Origin: an uncultured Prevotella sp.
GTDB lineage: Bacteria > Bacteroidota > Bacteroidia > Bacteroidales > Bacteroidaceae
Direction: 5' to 3'
Assembly (NCBI GenBank): GCA_937901345.1
Contig: CALCHM010000035.1
Span: forward strand, 1 to 16,474
DNA length: 16,474 bases
Shown: one piece after another, positions 1 to 6,874 of the stretch
Layout of the letters: each line of letters opens with the position of its first letter
How positions within the stretch are numbered: position 1 is the first letter of the stretch
The notes under the pieces: generated by a model
Databases searched by the model: none
What the model was told of the DNA's origin: nothing
The model's input: only the letters and a program-made list of their open reading frames with translations
Program-made: the position numbers and the translations under genes

Positions 1-592
1 ACGTGATGCTGGCACCGCCAAACACAGCAATGCCCCACTTCAAATTCTTCTTATAATTGAACGTGAAGACTACACGTGAAATCCACATCACGATGAGACC
101 GATAACAAAGGCAATCGCCACGCTCAAGAAAATGCTGATTATCACGGTGAGCGCCTTGTCCGTATTGATTAAGTCGCCATAAGCCATGCCGTCGCCAATA
201 ATCTTTGTTAACGCCAAAGCAGTTGTGGCACCAAAGAGACCGAACACCATGGAAACCGTGGTTGACGTTGGCAACCCTAAGGTATTAAAAATATCCATCA
301 GGATGACGTCTGTGGCAGAAACCGCGAGGAACACGCACATAACGTCTTCAAGGAAATAATGTTGCGGTTGCATAATGCCATGGCGGGCAATATCCATCAT
401 ACCGCTTGAAGTCGTGGCTCCCACAAAAATACCAACAGCAGCAACAATCAGCGCCGTCTTAAACTTAGCAACTTTTGCACCCACGGCAGGGCTCATAAAG
501 TTAACTGCATCATTGGCTACCCCAATAGAGAGGTCGAAAGTTGCCAACAAGAAAAGGAATGCTAAGATTCCGAAGTAAAAAAATTGATCCAT
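1..592 (-). CDS. Inorganic phosphate transporter, PiT family (partial, C-terminus outside window)
   Basis: The reverse strand reads from ATG at 592 to the window edge without a stop, giving about 197 N-terminal residues. PiT proteins are membrane permeases that take up inorganic phosphate with a cation. Near the N-terminus (residues about 24-40) is GVANDAVNFMSPAVGAK, the PiT signature around the conserved ND pair. Near residue 108 is PTSTTVSMVFGLFGA, the second conserved PiT segment. Several hydrophobic stretches fit membrane helices: residues 6-22, about 45-60, 85-100, and further ones towards the edge. The start is the first ATG after a plausible promoter at 629-660, leaving a leader of about 30 nt. 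No neighbour shares its strand nearby, so it is probably transcribed alone or with genes beyond the left edge. The family call is firm. Any C-terminal domain cannot be seen. Confidence 0.9.
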   Translation of the reverse strand, partial: MDQFFYFGILAFLFLLATFDLSIGVANDAVNFMSPAVGAKVAKFKTALIVAAVGIFVGATTSSGMMDIARHGIMQPQHYFLEDVMCVFLAVSATDVILMDIFNTLGLPTSTTVSMVFGLFGATTALALTKIIGDGMAYGDLINTDKALTVIISIFLSVAIAFVIGLIVMWISRVVFTFNYKKNLKWGIAVFGGASIT

Positions 593-628
593 ACGTATGG
601 AGAGTTAAAAATTAAGGTTCAGGGACTG

Positions 629-660
629 CAAATATAAGCGAAAAATCCGGAATGATTAAA
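629..660 (-). promoter_or_regulatory. Putative Bacteroidota promoter for the phosphate transporter
   Basis: On the minus strand TATATTTG (636 to 629) matches the TAnnTTTG -7 box. TTTA (660 to 657) lies 20 bp upstream and matches three of four bases of the TTTG -33 box. Transcription would start near 622, about 30 nt before the ATG at 592. Seen by eye only; the -33 match is imperfect. Confidence 0.5.
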
Positions 661-747
661 TATATTTTAACAAAATCAAGATAATACATGACGTTTGCCA
701 CTGGTTGCATGCCTCCATGTTTCACTCATTTTCGCCCTTTCTCCCCT

Positions 748-774
748 AAGCGTGACGCGTGACACGTGACAGCG
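748..774 (+). repeat. GTGACNN triple-heptamer element, copy 1
   Basis: This 27-nt sequence contains three tandem heptamers, GTGACGC, GTGACAC and GTGACAG, flanked by AAGC and CG. It is identical to copy 2 at 814-840, and a diverged third copy lies at 6228-6253. Its function is unknown. The third heptamer junction creates a CACGTG palindrome. It lies in the non-coding region between the divergent phosphate transporter and M6-like protease genes. Confidence 0.85.
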
Positions 775-813
775 GGAAAACGGAAAAACTGAGGGGAGGC
801 GGAAAAACGGGAG

Positions 814-840
814 AAGCGTGACGCGTGACACGTGACAGCG
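814..840 (+). repeat. GTGACNN triple-heptamer element, copy 2
   Basis: This is an exact 27-nt copy of the element at 748-774, 66 bp downstream of it. The DNA between them is a purine-rich stretch with GGAAAAAC/GGAAAAC motifs. Copy 2 ends 44 bp before the -33 box of the protease promoter, so it is placed where an upstream regulator could bind. That role is inference from position only. Confidence 0.85.
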
Positions 841-884
841 AAAAAAATAGAACGTGTGAAGAGGGCATTTACCGTACGCGCAAT

Positions 885-915
885 TTTGCCATAACGCATT
901 TCTTTTGTATCTTTG
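885..915 (+). promoter_or_regulatory. Bacteroidota promoter for the M6-like protease gene
   Basis: TTTG (885-888) and TATCTTTG (908-915) are separated by 19 bp and match the Bacteroidota consensus TTTG-N19-21-TAnnTTTG perfectly. Initiation would fall near 922, leaving a leader of about 16 nt before the ATG at 938. The promoter overlaps the TTG at 905, so that upstream in-frame TTG cannot be the true start. Confidence 0.85.
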
Positions 916-937
916 CATGAGATATAAAAACTTGGAT

Positions 938-2734
938 ATGAAGAATTTTTCATTAACCTTTCTCTTGGCGTTTTTGATGACGCAATTTATGTGGGCAACT
1001 CCACCTCTCCGTCGTGCCTATGCACATAAGCAGAGCAATGGTGAGTCTATTATGGTGACAAAACAGGGCAATGGTCACTATGTAATGTATGTTACAGCGG
1101 ATGGCATGCCCCTCTTGGCGGACGCACAGGGCGACCTTTGCTACGTTATCAAGCGCGATGGCAAGGCGGTGGCGTCAACTGTTGTTGCCTCTGCCGTAAC
1201 ACCTTACTCAGAGCAAGCATTTGTAACTTCAGTTTCAGAAGTGGCAACCATGCTTGACGCAACATTCTCGCCTGTAGCAACCGTTTTGACACGCAACGCT
1301 CAGGCGGCAAATTCCGACGGATTAGGAACATTGGGCGTTTCGGCAAATGGAAGTGTAAAATCGGTTGGCACACCCACAATCCCCGTGATTATGGTGCAAT
1401 TCCCCGATATGAAATTTGACGAAGGCACCACGCAGGAAAAACTCACACGCCTTTTTAACGAAAAGGGATATGCCGACGAACCCATGGCGAAGGGAAGTGT
1501 GAAAGACTTCTACACGGCGCAGTCATACGGACAATTCACTCCCTCTTTCGACGTAGTGGCCATGGTCGATATGGACAATAATTATGCCTATTACGGTGGA
1601 AATTATTCTAATGGTAGCATTGACAAAAATCGCCTGCAGTTTGTGAAAGAAGCCATTCAAAAGGCTACAGACGCTGGGGTTGACTTCAGCAAATACGTTA
1701 CTGATGGCGAAGTGCCCCTTGTCAGTTTTTATTACGCAGGTCCTGGCGAACACTCTGCCTTTGAAGAGGGATGCGAGGATTACCTTTGGGCGCATTACTC
1801 AACGTTGAGCAACATGACGCTCGGAGGTGTGAAGTTTAAATCTTATTTTGTGGGTAATGAAATCTTCCAGAACTATGCACAAAATGAGGATGGTAGCCTT
1901 GAAGTGACTGATAGAAACATTGACGGTATCGGTATTTTCTGCCACGAATTCAGTCATGCACTCGGACTTCCAGACTTTTACTACACCGGTTATGACGATC
2001 GCCTTTACGAAGAACTCTTGACCATGGATTTCTGGTCAATTATGGATTATGGACAGTATGCCTACGACGGTTATGCTCCTGTATCCTACACCGCTTACGA
2101 ACGCAGTTTCTTGGGTTGGTTAGAAATCGTGGAACTCACAGAAGGCATGAAGGGCGAGGTGACCTTACACGGCATTGACGCAGACGTCAATACCCCCAAG
2201 GCATACCTACTTCGCAACCCCAAGAAGAGATCTGAGTATTACATCCTTGAAAACCGCCAAAAGTCAACTTGGCACCCCGCATTCTTGGGAACAGGCATGT
2301 TGGTGCTTCACGTAGATTATGACGCATCGGCATGGAAGAACAATGGTCCCAACAACGTTGAAAACCACCCACGTATGACTTATGTGCCTGCTGACAATCA
2401 GAAGCAAAGCAACTCTACGAAGACAGGATGGAACGACTACAAGGGCGACCTCTACCCAGGCATTGCGCAAAACTTCTACCTCACGTCTTCATCGACTCCA
2501 GCTACCACACTTTACACTGGGGGCATGTTGGAAAAACCCATCTACGACATCTCTGAGACAAACGAAGTTGTGACCTTCTATTACCTTCAGGATAAGGAAA
2601 CAACAGCCATTTCTGCACCTCAGTTAGACATCACGAAGGGAAGCATCTACGATTTGAGCGGTCGCAAGATGGTTGCACCACTTCGAAAGAGCAACATCTA
2701 CGTGAAAGACGGACGTAAGGTTTTGACGAAGTAA
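938..2734 (+). CDS. Secreted M6-like zinc metalloprotease with C-terminal sorting-type tail
   Basis: Translation from the ATG at 938 gives 598 residues. An upstream in-frame TTG (905) lies inside the promoter and was rejected. The N-terminus, KNFSLTFLLAFLMTQFMWA, is a signal peptide. Residues about 20-150 form a likely prodomain, including the YVTADGMPLL segment that resembles M6 proteins. The catalytic motif HEFSHALGLPD (residues 336-346) is an HExxHxxGxxD zincin site of the immune inhibitor A/M6 type. It is followed by WSIMDYG (about 366-372), a Met-turn-like motif. The last 30 residues contain IYDLSGRKM, then NIYVKDGRKVLTK, resembling the type IX secretion C-terminal domain of Bacteroidota. 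The enzyme is therefore probably exported and degrades or processes protein outside the cell; its substrate is unknown. It is monocistronic, with its own promoter and terminator. The protease class is secure. Secretion through type IX machinery is inferred from the tail alone. Confidence 0.88.
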   Translation: MKNFSLTFLLAFLMTQFMWATPPLRRAYAHKQSNGESIMVTKQGNGHYVMYVTADGMPLLADAQGDLCYVIKRDGKAVASTVVASAVTPYSEQAFVTSVSEVATMLDATFSPVATVLTRNAQAANSDGLGTLGVSANGSVKSVGTPTIPVIMVQFPDMKFDEGTTQEKLTRLFNEKGYADEPMAKGSVKDFYTAQSYGQFTPSFDVVAMVDMDNNYAYYGGNYSNGSIDKNRLQFVKEAIQKATDAGVDFSKYVTDGEVPLVSFYYAGPGEHSAFEEGCEDYLWAHYSTLSNMTLGGVKFKSYFVGNEIFQNYAQNEDGSLEVTDRNIDGIGIFCHEFSHALGLPDFYYTGYDDRLYEELLTMDFWSIMDYGQYAYDGYAPVSYTAYERSFLGWLEIVELTEGMKGEVTLHGIDADVNTPKAYLLRNPKKRSEYYILENRQKSTWHPAFLGTGMLVLHVDYDASAWKNNGPNNVENHPRMTYVPADNQKQSNSTKTGWNDYKGDLYPGIAQNFYLTSSSTPATTLYTGGMLEKPIYDISETNEVVTFYYLQDKETTAISAPQLDITKGSIYDLSGRKMVAPLRKSNIYVKDGRKVLTK

Positions 2735-2771
2735 GCATACCCTCACACAATACAAACACAGCGTTCACGAC

Positions 2772-2817
2772 GGCATTTCCATGGGCATTTCCATGGCATT
2801 TCCATGGGTGTTTCCAT
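2772..2817 (+). repeat. Short tandem repeat, four 11-12 bp units (GGCATTTCCAT)
   Basis: Four consecutive units read GGCATTTCCAT, GGGCATTTCCAT, GGCATTTCCAT and GGGTGTTTCCAT. They lie 38 bp after the protease stop codon and before its terminator, so they would sit in the 3' untranslated region. No function is evident. Confidence 0.8.
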
Positions 2818-2850
2818 CGGCATACGATAGGCATCCATCGTGGCGCAAAG

Positions 2851-2920
2851 AAAATCAAATAAAGGAGAAAGAACCTGCGTGACCCAAACGCTCGTATCTT
2901 TCTCCCTTTATTTTTGATTC
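2851..2920 (+). terminator. Rho-independent-type terminator after the M6-like protease gene
   Basis: The left arm, AAATAAAGGAGAAAGA (2857-2872), pairs with TCTTTCTCCCTTTATTT (2897-2913) with one bulged base. Pairing extends outward through TTTTGATT-type sequence, and a T-rich run (TTTATTTTT) follows the stem. It lies about 120 nt past the protease stop and just before the uvrB promoter, so it separates the two transcripts. Confidence 0.7.
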
Positions 2921-2938
2921 AAAATATACAAAGTTCCA

Positions 2939-2969
2939 TTTGCTGAACCCTTAAAAGTTGTTAACTTTG
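2939..2969 (+). promoter_or_regulatory. Bacteroidota promoter for uvrB
   Basis: TTTG (2939-2942) and TAACTTTG (2962-2969) are spaced by 19 bp, a full consensus match. Initiation near 2976 gives a leader of about 97 nt that carries the whole repeat array at 2999-3060. I saw no sequence suggesting damage-inducible control, such as a palindromic LexA site. Confidence 0.8.
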
Positions 2970-2998
2970 CGAGGTTTATCTATTTTTATTTTTCCAAA

Positions 2999-3060
2999 CC
3001 TTTTTCTGTAGCGAAAATCCTTTTTTCTGTAGCGATAATCCTTTTTTCTGTAGCGATAAT
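2999..3060 (+). repeat. Three 20-21 bp tandem repeats in the uvrB leader
   Basis: Units at 2999-3018, 3019-3039 and 3040-3060 share the pattern CCTTTTTTCTGTAGCGATAAT. The first has one T fewer and GAAAAT in place of GATAAT; units 2 and 3 are identical. The array ends 13 nt before the uvrB ATG, so a change in copy number would change the leader right next to the translation start. Confidence 0.9.
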
Positions 3061-3073
3061 TTAAAATACCCCT

Positions 3074-5098
3074 ATGGCAAACTTTCAACTCCATTCAAAA
3101 TACCAACCTATGGGCGACCAACCCGAAGCCATCCGTCAATTGACCGATGGATTGCGCAATGGTGTCGCGGCGCAGACATTGTTGGGGGTGACGGGATCAG
3201 GTAAAACCTTCACCATTGCCAATGTTATTGCACAGATGAACAAACCCGTATTGGTGTTGAGTCATAACAAAACACTAGCAGCGCAATTGTATGCCGAGTT
3301 CAAGGGGTTCTTTCCTAATAATGCGGTTGAATATTACGTAAGTTATTACGATTATTATCAACCTGAAGCATATATTGCAGCAACAGACACCTATATTGAG
3401 AAGGATTTAGCCATCAATGAGGACATTGATAAATTACGCTTAGCGGCCACTTCATCCTTGCTTTCAGGGCGTAATGATGTCATCGTCGTTTCTTCCGTCT
3501 CTTGCATTTATGGCATGGGAAATCCCGCCGCTTTTTACGAAAATGTTATTGAATTACAAGTAGGAAAGGTGCTTGCGCCCGAAGTCTTACTTCGCCGCCT
3601 AATTGACGCACTTTACACCCGCAACGACGTTGCACCCCAAGCTGGTAACTTTCGCGTAAAGGGCGACTCGGTGGATATCTATTTGGCGTATGCCGATGAA
3701 ATGATTCGTGTAAGTTTTTGGGATAATGAGATAGATAGCATTGAACAAATCTGCACAACTTCAGGGATGCGTATGGCGGTGTTCAACGAATACAAGATTT
3801 ATCCCGCTAACCTCTTTCTCACCTCTAAAGAAACACAAGAGATGGCAATTCAAAAAATACAAGACGACCTGTTGGTGCGCCTTGATGAATTGCGAGAAGT
3901 GGGAAAAGAATTGGAAGCGAAACGTCTGGAAGAGCGCGTGAGTTATGATATTGAGATGATTCGCGAACTTGGGCATTGTAGTGGGATTGAGAATTACTCG
4001 CGCTACTTTGACGGTCGCGAACCCGGCACACGTCCCTATTGTTTGCTGGATTTCTTTCCAAAAGATTTCTTAATCGTGATTGACGAAAGCCATGTGAGTG
4101 TACCGCAAATCTCAGCCATGTATGGAGGAGACCGCTCCAGAAAGACGGCGCTGGTGGAGTATGGTTTCCGACTTCCAGCCGCGTTAGACAATCGTCCCTT
4201 ACGCTTCGATGAATTTCAAGAGTTGGCAAAGCAAGTGATTTACATCAGCGCCACGCCCGCAAAATATGAGTTAGAGCAAAGTCAGGGCATTGTGGTTGAC
4301 CAAGTCATTCGACCCACAGGACTCCTTGACCCTCCGATTGAAGTTCGCCCGAACGATTGCCCCGTGGATAACCTCATGGAGGAAATTCAGATTTGCATAG
4401 AGCGAGATGAGCGCGTGCTTGTCACTACGCTTACGAAGAAGATGGCAGAAGAATTGTCCGAATATCTCCTTGACAACGGTGTGCGAACTGCTTACATTCA
4501 TAGCGATGTAGAAACGCTGGAACGCGTGCAAATTATGGAAGATTTGCGCCGTGGCATCTATCAAGTATTGGTGGGAGTCAATCTGCTACGCGAAGGGTTG
4601 GATCTTCCCGAGGTGGCACTCGTGACGATTCTCGATGCCGACAAGGAAGGTTTCCTTCGAGATACACGAAGTTTGACACAAACGGCAGGACGTGCCGCGC
4701 GTAATGTAAATGGTCGTGTCATTATGTATGCTGACAAGATTACCCCCTCGATGCAGCAAACCATTGACGAAACCGAGCGCAGAAGGTTGAAACAAATCAA
4801 CTATAACACGGAGCACGGCATTACGCCGAAACCCATCGTCAAAGACTTTAATACAACAGAACTCTCGGCACTTAATAAGCAAGCCGTCGAACGTAAGGCG
4901 GAAAAGATGGGCTATACACAGAAGACAATCATAGAGCAAGCCGCCGAAGCTGGAGCAACTTACGGCAAAAAAAATAACGAAACGCGCGAGCAGCGCATGG
5001 AACGTTTGCGCAAACAAATGAAAGAGGCGGCAGCAAAGTTTGATTTTATCTTAGCAGCGCAATTGCGTGATGAACTTTTATCCCTAGAAGCAGAATGA
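3074..5098 (+). CDS. uvrB: Excinuclease ABC subunit B (UvrB)
   Basis: UvrB is the damage-verifying helicase-like subunit of nucleotide excision repair. It is loaded onto damaged DNA by UvrA and then recruits UvrC. The 674-residue product is full length for the family. Visible features in order are: Walker A GVTGSGKT (residues 38-45); the aromatic beta-hairpin that inserts between DNA strands (YYDYYQPEAYIAATDTYIEKD, starting at 91); the helicase motif DESH (337-340) followed by VSVPQISAMYGGDRSRK; the C-terminal helicase motifs VGVNLLREGLDLPEV and QTAGRAARN; and a C-terminal UVR domain (about 639-674, ERLRKQMKEAAAKFDFILAA) that contacts UvrC. The ATG at 3074 gives the conserved N-terminus with the FQLHSKYQPMGDQPEAI segment. 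It has its own promoter and overlaps the next gene by 4 bp. No residue expected for activity is missing. Confidence 0.98.
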   Translation: MANFQLHSKYQPMGDQPEAIRQLTDGLRNGVAAQTLLGVTGSGKTFTIANVIAQMNKPVLVLSHNKTLAAQLYAEFKGFFPNNAVEYYVSYYDYYQPEAYIAATDTYIEKDLAINEDIDKLRLAATSSLLSGRNDVIVVSSVSCIYGMGNPAAFYENVIELQVGKVLAPEVLLRRLIDALYTRNDVAPQAGNFRVKGDSVDIYLAYADEMIRVSFWDNEIDSIEQICTTSGMRMAVFNEYKIYPANLFLTSKETQEMAIQKIQDDLLVRLDELREVGKELEAKRLEERVSYDIEMIRELGHCSGIENYSRYFDGREPGTRPYCLLDFFPKDFLIVIDESHVSVPQISAMYGGDRSRKTALVEYGFRLPAALDNRPLRFDEFQELAKQVIYISATPAKYELEQSQGIVVDQVIRPTGLLDPPIEVRPNDCPVDNLMEEIQICIERDERVLVTTLTKKMAEELSEYLLDNGVRTAYIHSDVETLERVQIMEDLRRGIYQVLVGVNLLREGLDLPEVALVTILDADKEGFLRDTRSLTQTAGRAARNVNGRVIMYADKITPSMQQTIDETERRRLKQINYNTEHGITPKPIVKDFNTTELSALNKQAVERKAEKMGYTQKTIIEQAAEAGATYGKKNNETREQRMERLRKQMKEAAAKFDFILAAQLRDELLSLEAE

Positions 5099-6039
5099 AA
5101 CAATTCTTAAAAAACTGGACGCTTCCCGTAGCGATGGTTGTAGGAGCGTTGTCCTATTTTATATTGGCTAACGTACCCCTATTCACTCCCCTAAAACCAC
5201 TAATATTAAACGTTGTTGAAGAACTGCAACCCCTATTAATCTTCACCTTGCTCTTCGTGTCGTTTTGCAAAATCGATCCGCGCAAGATGCGTTTCTGCAA
5301 GTGGCATCTCTGGGCCTTGTTGATTCAAGCAACATTATTCCTATTGTGCGTAGGATTTTGTGCCTTGTTTCCAGAATCCCTTTGGCGCGTGGTGGTTGAG
5401 GGTGCAATGCTCTGCTTTATCGCACCAACGGCGATAGCGGCCGTCGTTGTGACGTCAAAACTAGGTGCACGTCCTGAGAGTTTGGCTGCCTACATCGTGC
5501 TAGCCAATTTGCAAACGGCAATCCTTGTTCCCGCGGCTGTGCCTCTTATTTTCCCCGAACATGAAGGCACTTTCATCAGTTCCTTTCTGCTCATAATGAG
5601 TCGCGTTTTCCCCTTATTGCTCTGCCCGTTTATTTGCGCCGTTATAGCGCGTAAGTTCTTAAGAAAGTGGGTTGACCTAATGAATGCGCAGAAGGACTTA
5701 TCCTTTTACCTGTGGGCATTTGCGCTAGCATTGGCGATTGGAATTTCTACACGAAGCCTTGTAAACAGCACAGTACCATTATTCTATCAAGTCGCCATCG
5801 CCATTGTGTCGCTCCTTTGTTGCGTACTTCAATTTACGATAGGAAGAACGATTGGTCGCAACTATAACGATGAGATTTGTTGCGGACAAGGCATGGGGCA
5901 GAAGAACACCATCTTCGCCATTTGGTTAGGTTACACCTTCTTAACTCCTGTTAGTTCTATAGCAGGCGGTTTTTATAGCGTGTGGCACAATATATATAAT
6001 TCTTGGCAACTTTATCAGAAGTGCAAACAAAAGGTGTAA
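5095..6039 (+). CDS. Bile acid:sodium symporter (BASS) family transporter
   Basis: The 314-residue protein is almost entirely hydrophobic, with eight to ten predicted membrane spans. Near the C-terminus, GQGMGQKNTIFAIWLGYTF followed by SVWHNIYNSW (about 264-303) matches the conserved late segment of BASS/SBF proteins (GQKNTxxAIWL, then WHN). Residues about 106-130 (LCFIAPTAIAAVVVTSKLGA) fit the first discontinuous-helix region of this fold. Family members move bile acids or other organic anions with sodium; the substrate here cannot be read from sequence. The start ATG overlaps the uvrB stop as ATGA, so it is very probably cotranscribed and translationally coupled with uvrB. The two functions have no obvious link. 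No clear terminator follows. Confidence 0.85.
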   Translation: MKQFLKNWTLPVAMVVGALSYFILANVPLFTPLKPLILNVVEELQPLLIFTLLFVSFCKIDPRKMRFCKWHLWALLIQATLFLLCVGFCALFPESLWRVVVEGAMLCFIAPTAIAAVVVTSKLGARPESLAAYIVLANLQTAILVPAAVPLIFPEHEGTFISSFLLIMSRVFPLLLCPFICAVIARKFLRKWVDLMNAQKDLSFYLWAFALALAIGISTRSLVNSTVPLFYQVAIAIVSLLCCVLQFTIGRTIGRNYNDEICCGQGMGQKNTIFAIWLGYTFLTPVSSIAGGFYSVWHNIYNSWQLYQKCKQKV

Positions 6040-6227
6040 ACCGCTGAATCCTCCAAGACGTCCCGTTTGCGGCAATCATTTGTGTTAAATGAGTGAGACT
6101 TACTAAAATCGTCCCCCATAAGTTAGGGTAACGAGCGATGAAGGCGCGGAGGGCTGTTAAAACTACTATTGAGCATCTTTTCAGTGGAATCTATACGCTC
6201 TGTAGGTTAGATGCTAATGTTGCTACT
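6040..6227. other. Non-coding stretch after the BASS gene; contains a doubtful 36-codon ORF (6138-6248, +)
   Basis: No recognised gene is present. On the plus strand an ATG at 6138 opens a 36-codon frame (MKARRAVKTTIEHLFSGIYT and onward) that ends at 6248 inside the third GTGACNN element. The translation is basic and protein-like, and an in-frame stop lies just upstream. It could be a remnant of a longer gene, a small peptide gene or chance. No promoter or ribosome-binding site supports it. Confidence 0.3.
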
Positions 6228-6253
6228 AGCGTGACACGTGACATGTGACAACG
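6228..6253 (+). repeat. GTGACNN triple-heptamer element, copy 3
   Basis: Here the three heptamers are GTGACAC, GTGACAT and GTGACAA. As in copy 2, the element is followed by CGAAAAA and, further on, by a CGTA(TA)CGCGCAA motif (6276-6288 here, 873-883 after copy 2). The shared downstream pieces suggest a composite module rather than a lone short repeat. Confidence 0.7.
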
Positions 6254-6328
6254 AAAAAGGCAAGGTGACGAACTTCGTATACGCGCAAATATGTATGTGA
6301 AGAACTATGAATGGCGTTGTGTCATAAT

Positions 6329-6422
6329 GAGCAAACTGCTGCGTTGCTCCTCAATTTCGGATTTGGTCATGTACTTCAGTACACTCCCTTCATCCTCCAT
6401 TTCAGCGCCTTGCATTTTACTC
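6329..6422 (+). repeat. Imperfect inverted repeat, about 45-nt arms around GTAC-TTCA-GTAC
   Basis: The left arm (6329-6374, beginning GAGCAAACTGC) and the right arm (6379-6422, ending GCATTTTACTC) are imperfect reverse complements. They share GAGyAAAmTGC at the base, GGAT in the middle and GTAC at the tip, with a TTCA loop. The sequence could form a long interrupted hairpin in RNA. It ends 18 nt before a strong terminator. An overlapping 104-codon ORF on the same strand looks like a shadow. Confidence 0.5.
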
Positions 6423-6439
6423 ACTCTTACACAACTTGA

Positions 6440-6483
6440 GAGGGTGTGCCGAAATTTTGCATTTCGACATACCCTCTTTTTTT
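6440..6483 (+). terminator. Strong intrinsic terminator without an upstream recognised gene
   Basis: GAGGGTGTGCCGAAA (6440-6454) pairs with TTTCGACATACCCTC (6462-6476). There are 13 Watson-Crick pairs, one GU pair and one mismatch around a 7-nt loop, followed at once by seven T (6477-6483). It works on the plus strand only. The nearest plus-strand gene (BASS) ends 400 nt upstream. It therefore ends either a very long uvrB-BASS transcript or a separate short RNA. Confidence 0.8.
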
Positions 6484-6497
6484 ATGACCTTCATTGT

Positions 6498-6529
6498 TGC
6501 TATCCTGCAAATAGTGCTGCTATCCTGCA
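6498..6529 (+). repeat. Two direct 12-bp repeats TGCTATCCTGCA
   Basis: The 12-mer occurs at 6498-6509 and again at 6518-6529, 20 bp apart, just after the terminator. No meaning is apparent. Confidence 0.7.
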
Positions 6530-6664
6530 TAGTCTCATCGTAGAGCGCACGGCGGCGTATATTATAAGACGATGCTTCCTCCTAACGGTCTTAAAGTTTA
6601 CCTGAGCGTAATAATCACGATTATTTTGTTAGCAACACAATGAGTGTAAACAAAAACTGATGCA

Positions 6665-6874
6665 AAAATTGTCCGTGACGGTCGTGGCGGATAATAAATG
6701 AGGTCGAAAATTATCCGTGACGTTCGTGGAGGACAATAAATGGGGGTGAAAATTGTCCGTGACGGCCGTGGAGGATAATAAATGAGGTCAAAAATTGTCC
6801 GTGACGTTCGTGGAGGACAATAAATGGGGGTGAAAATTGTCCGTGACGACCGTGGCGGATAATAAACGAGTGTG
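6665..6874. repeat. Five-copy 42-bp tandem satellite
   Basis: Units start at 6665, 6707, 6749, 6791 and 6833, each exactly 42 bp with no spacer. The common core is AAAATTGTCCGTGACG then CGTGG(A/C)GGA(T/C)AATAAA. Units 2 and 4 differ at one base and share GTTCGTGGAGGACAATAAATG; units 1 and 3 resemble each other more closely, giving an alternating 84-bp higher-order period. Within each unit the ATTGTCC part and the GGAYAAT part are inverted, so each unit can form a short imperfect hairpin. Plus-strand frames stop in the repeat. One minus-strand frame stays open, but it has no ATG and meets a stop just upstream, so coding is unlikely. Confidence 0.93.

Noticed and set aside
905..937. TTG start extending the M6-like protease by 11 residues
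   Set aside because: The TTG lies inside the -7 region of a perfect promoter, so it cannot be in the mRNA. The ATG at 938 is followed directly by the signal peptide.
676..953. Two overlapping minus-strand ORFs of 75-80 codons
   Set aside because: They are translations of the duplicated GTGACNN element (repeated AVTCHAS/CHVSRVTL) and overlap the protease promoter and start.
6291..6605. 104-codon plus-strand ORF
   Set aside because: It runs through the imperfect hairpin and straight through a strong terminator, and the translation has no recognisable features.
6665..6874. CRISPR array
   Set aside because: The 42-bp units are contiguous with no unique spacers, and no cas gene is present.
6665..6874. 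Repeat protein encoded on the minus strand (open frame of 14-residue units)
   Set aside because: There is no start codon, a stop lies immediately upstream, and the open frame follows trivially from a repeat length divisible by three.
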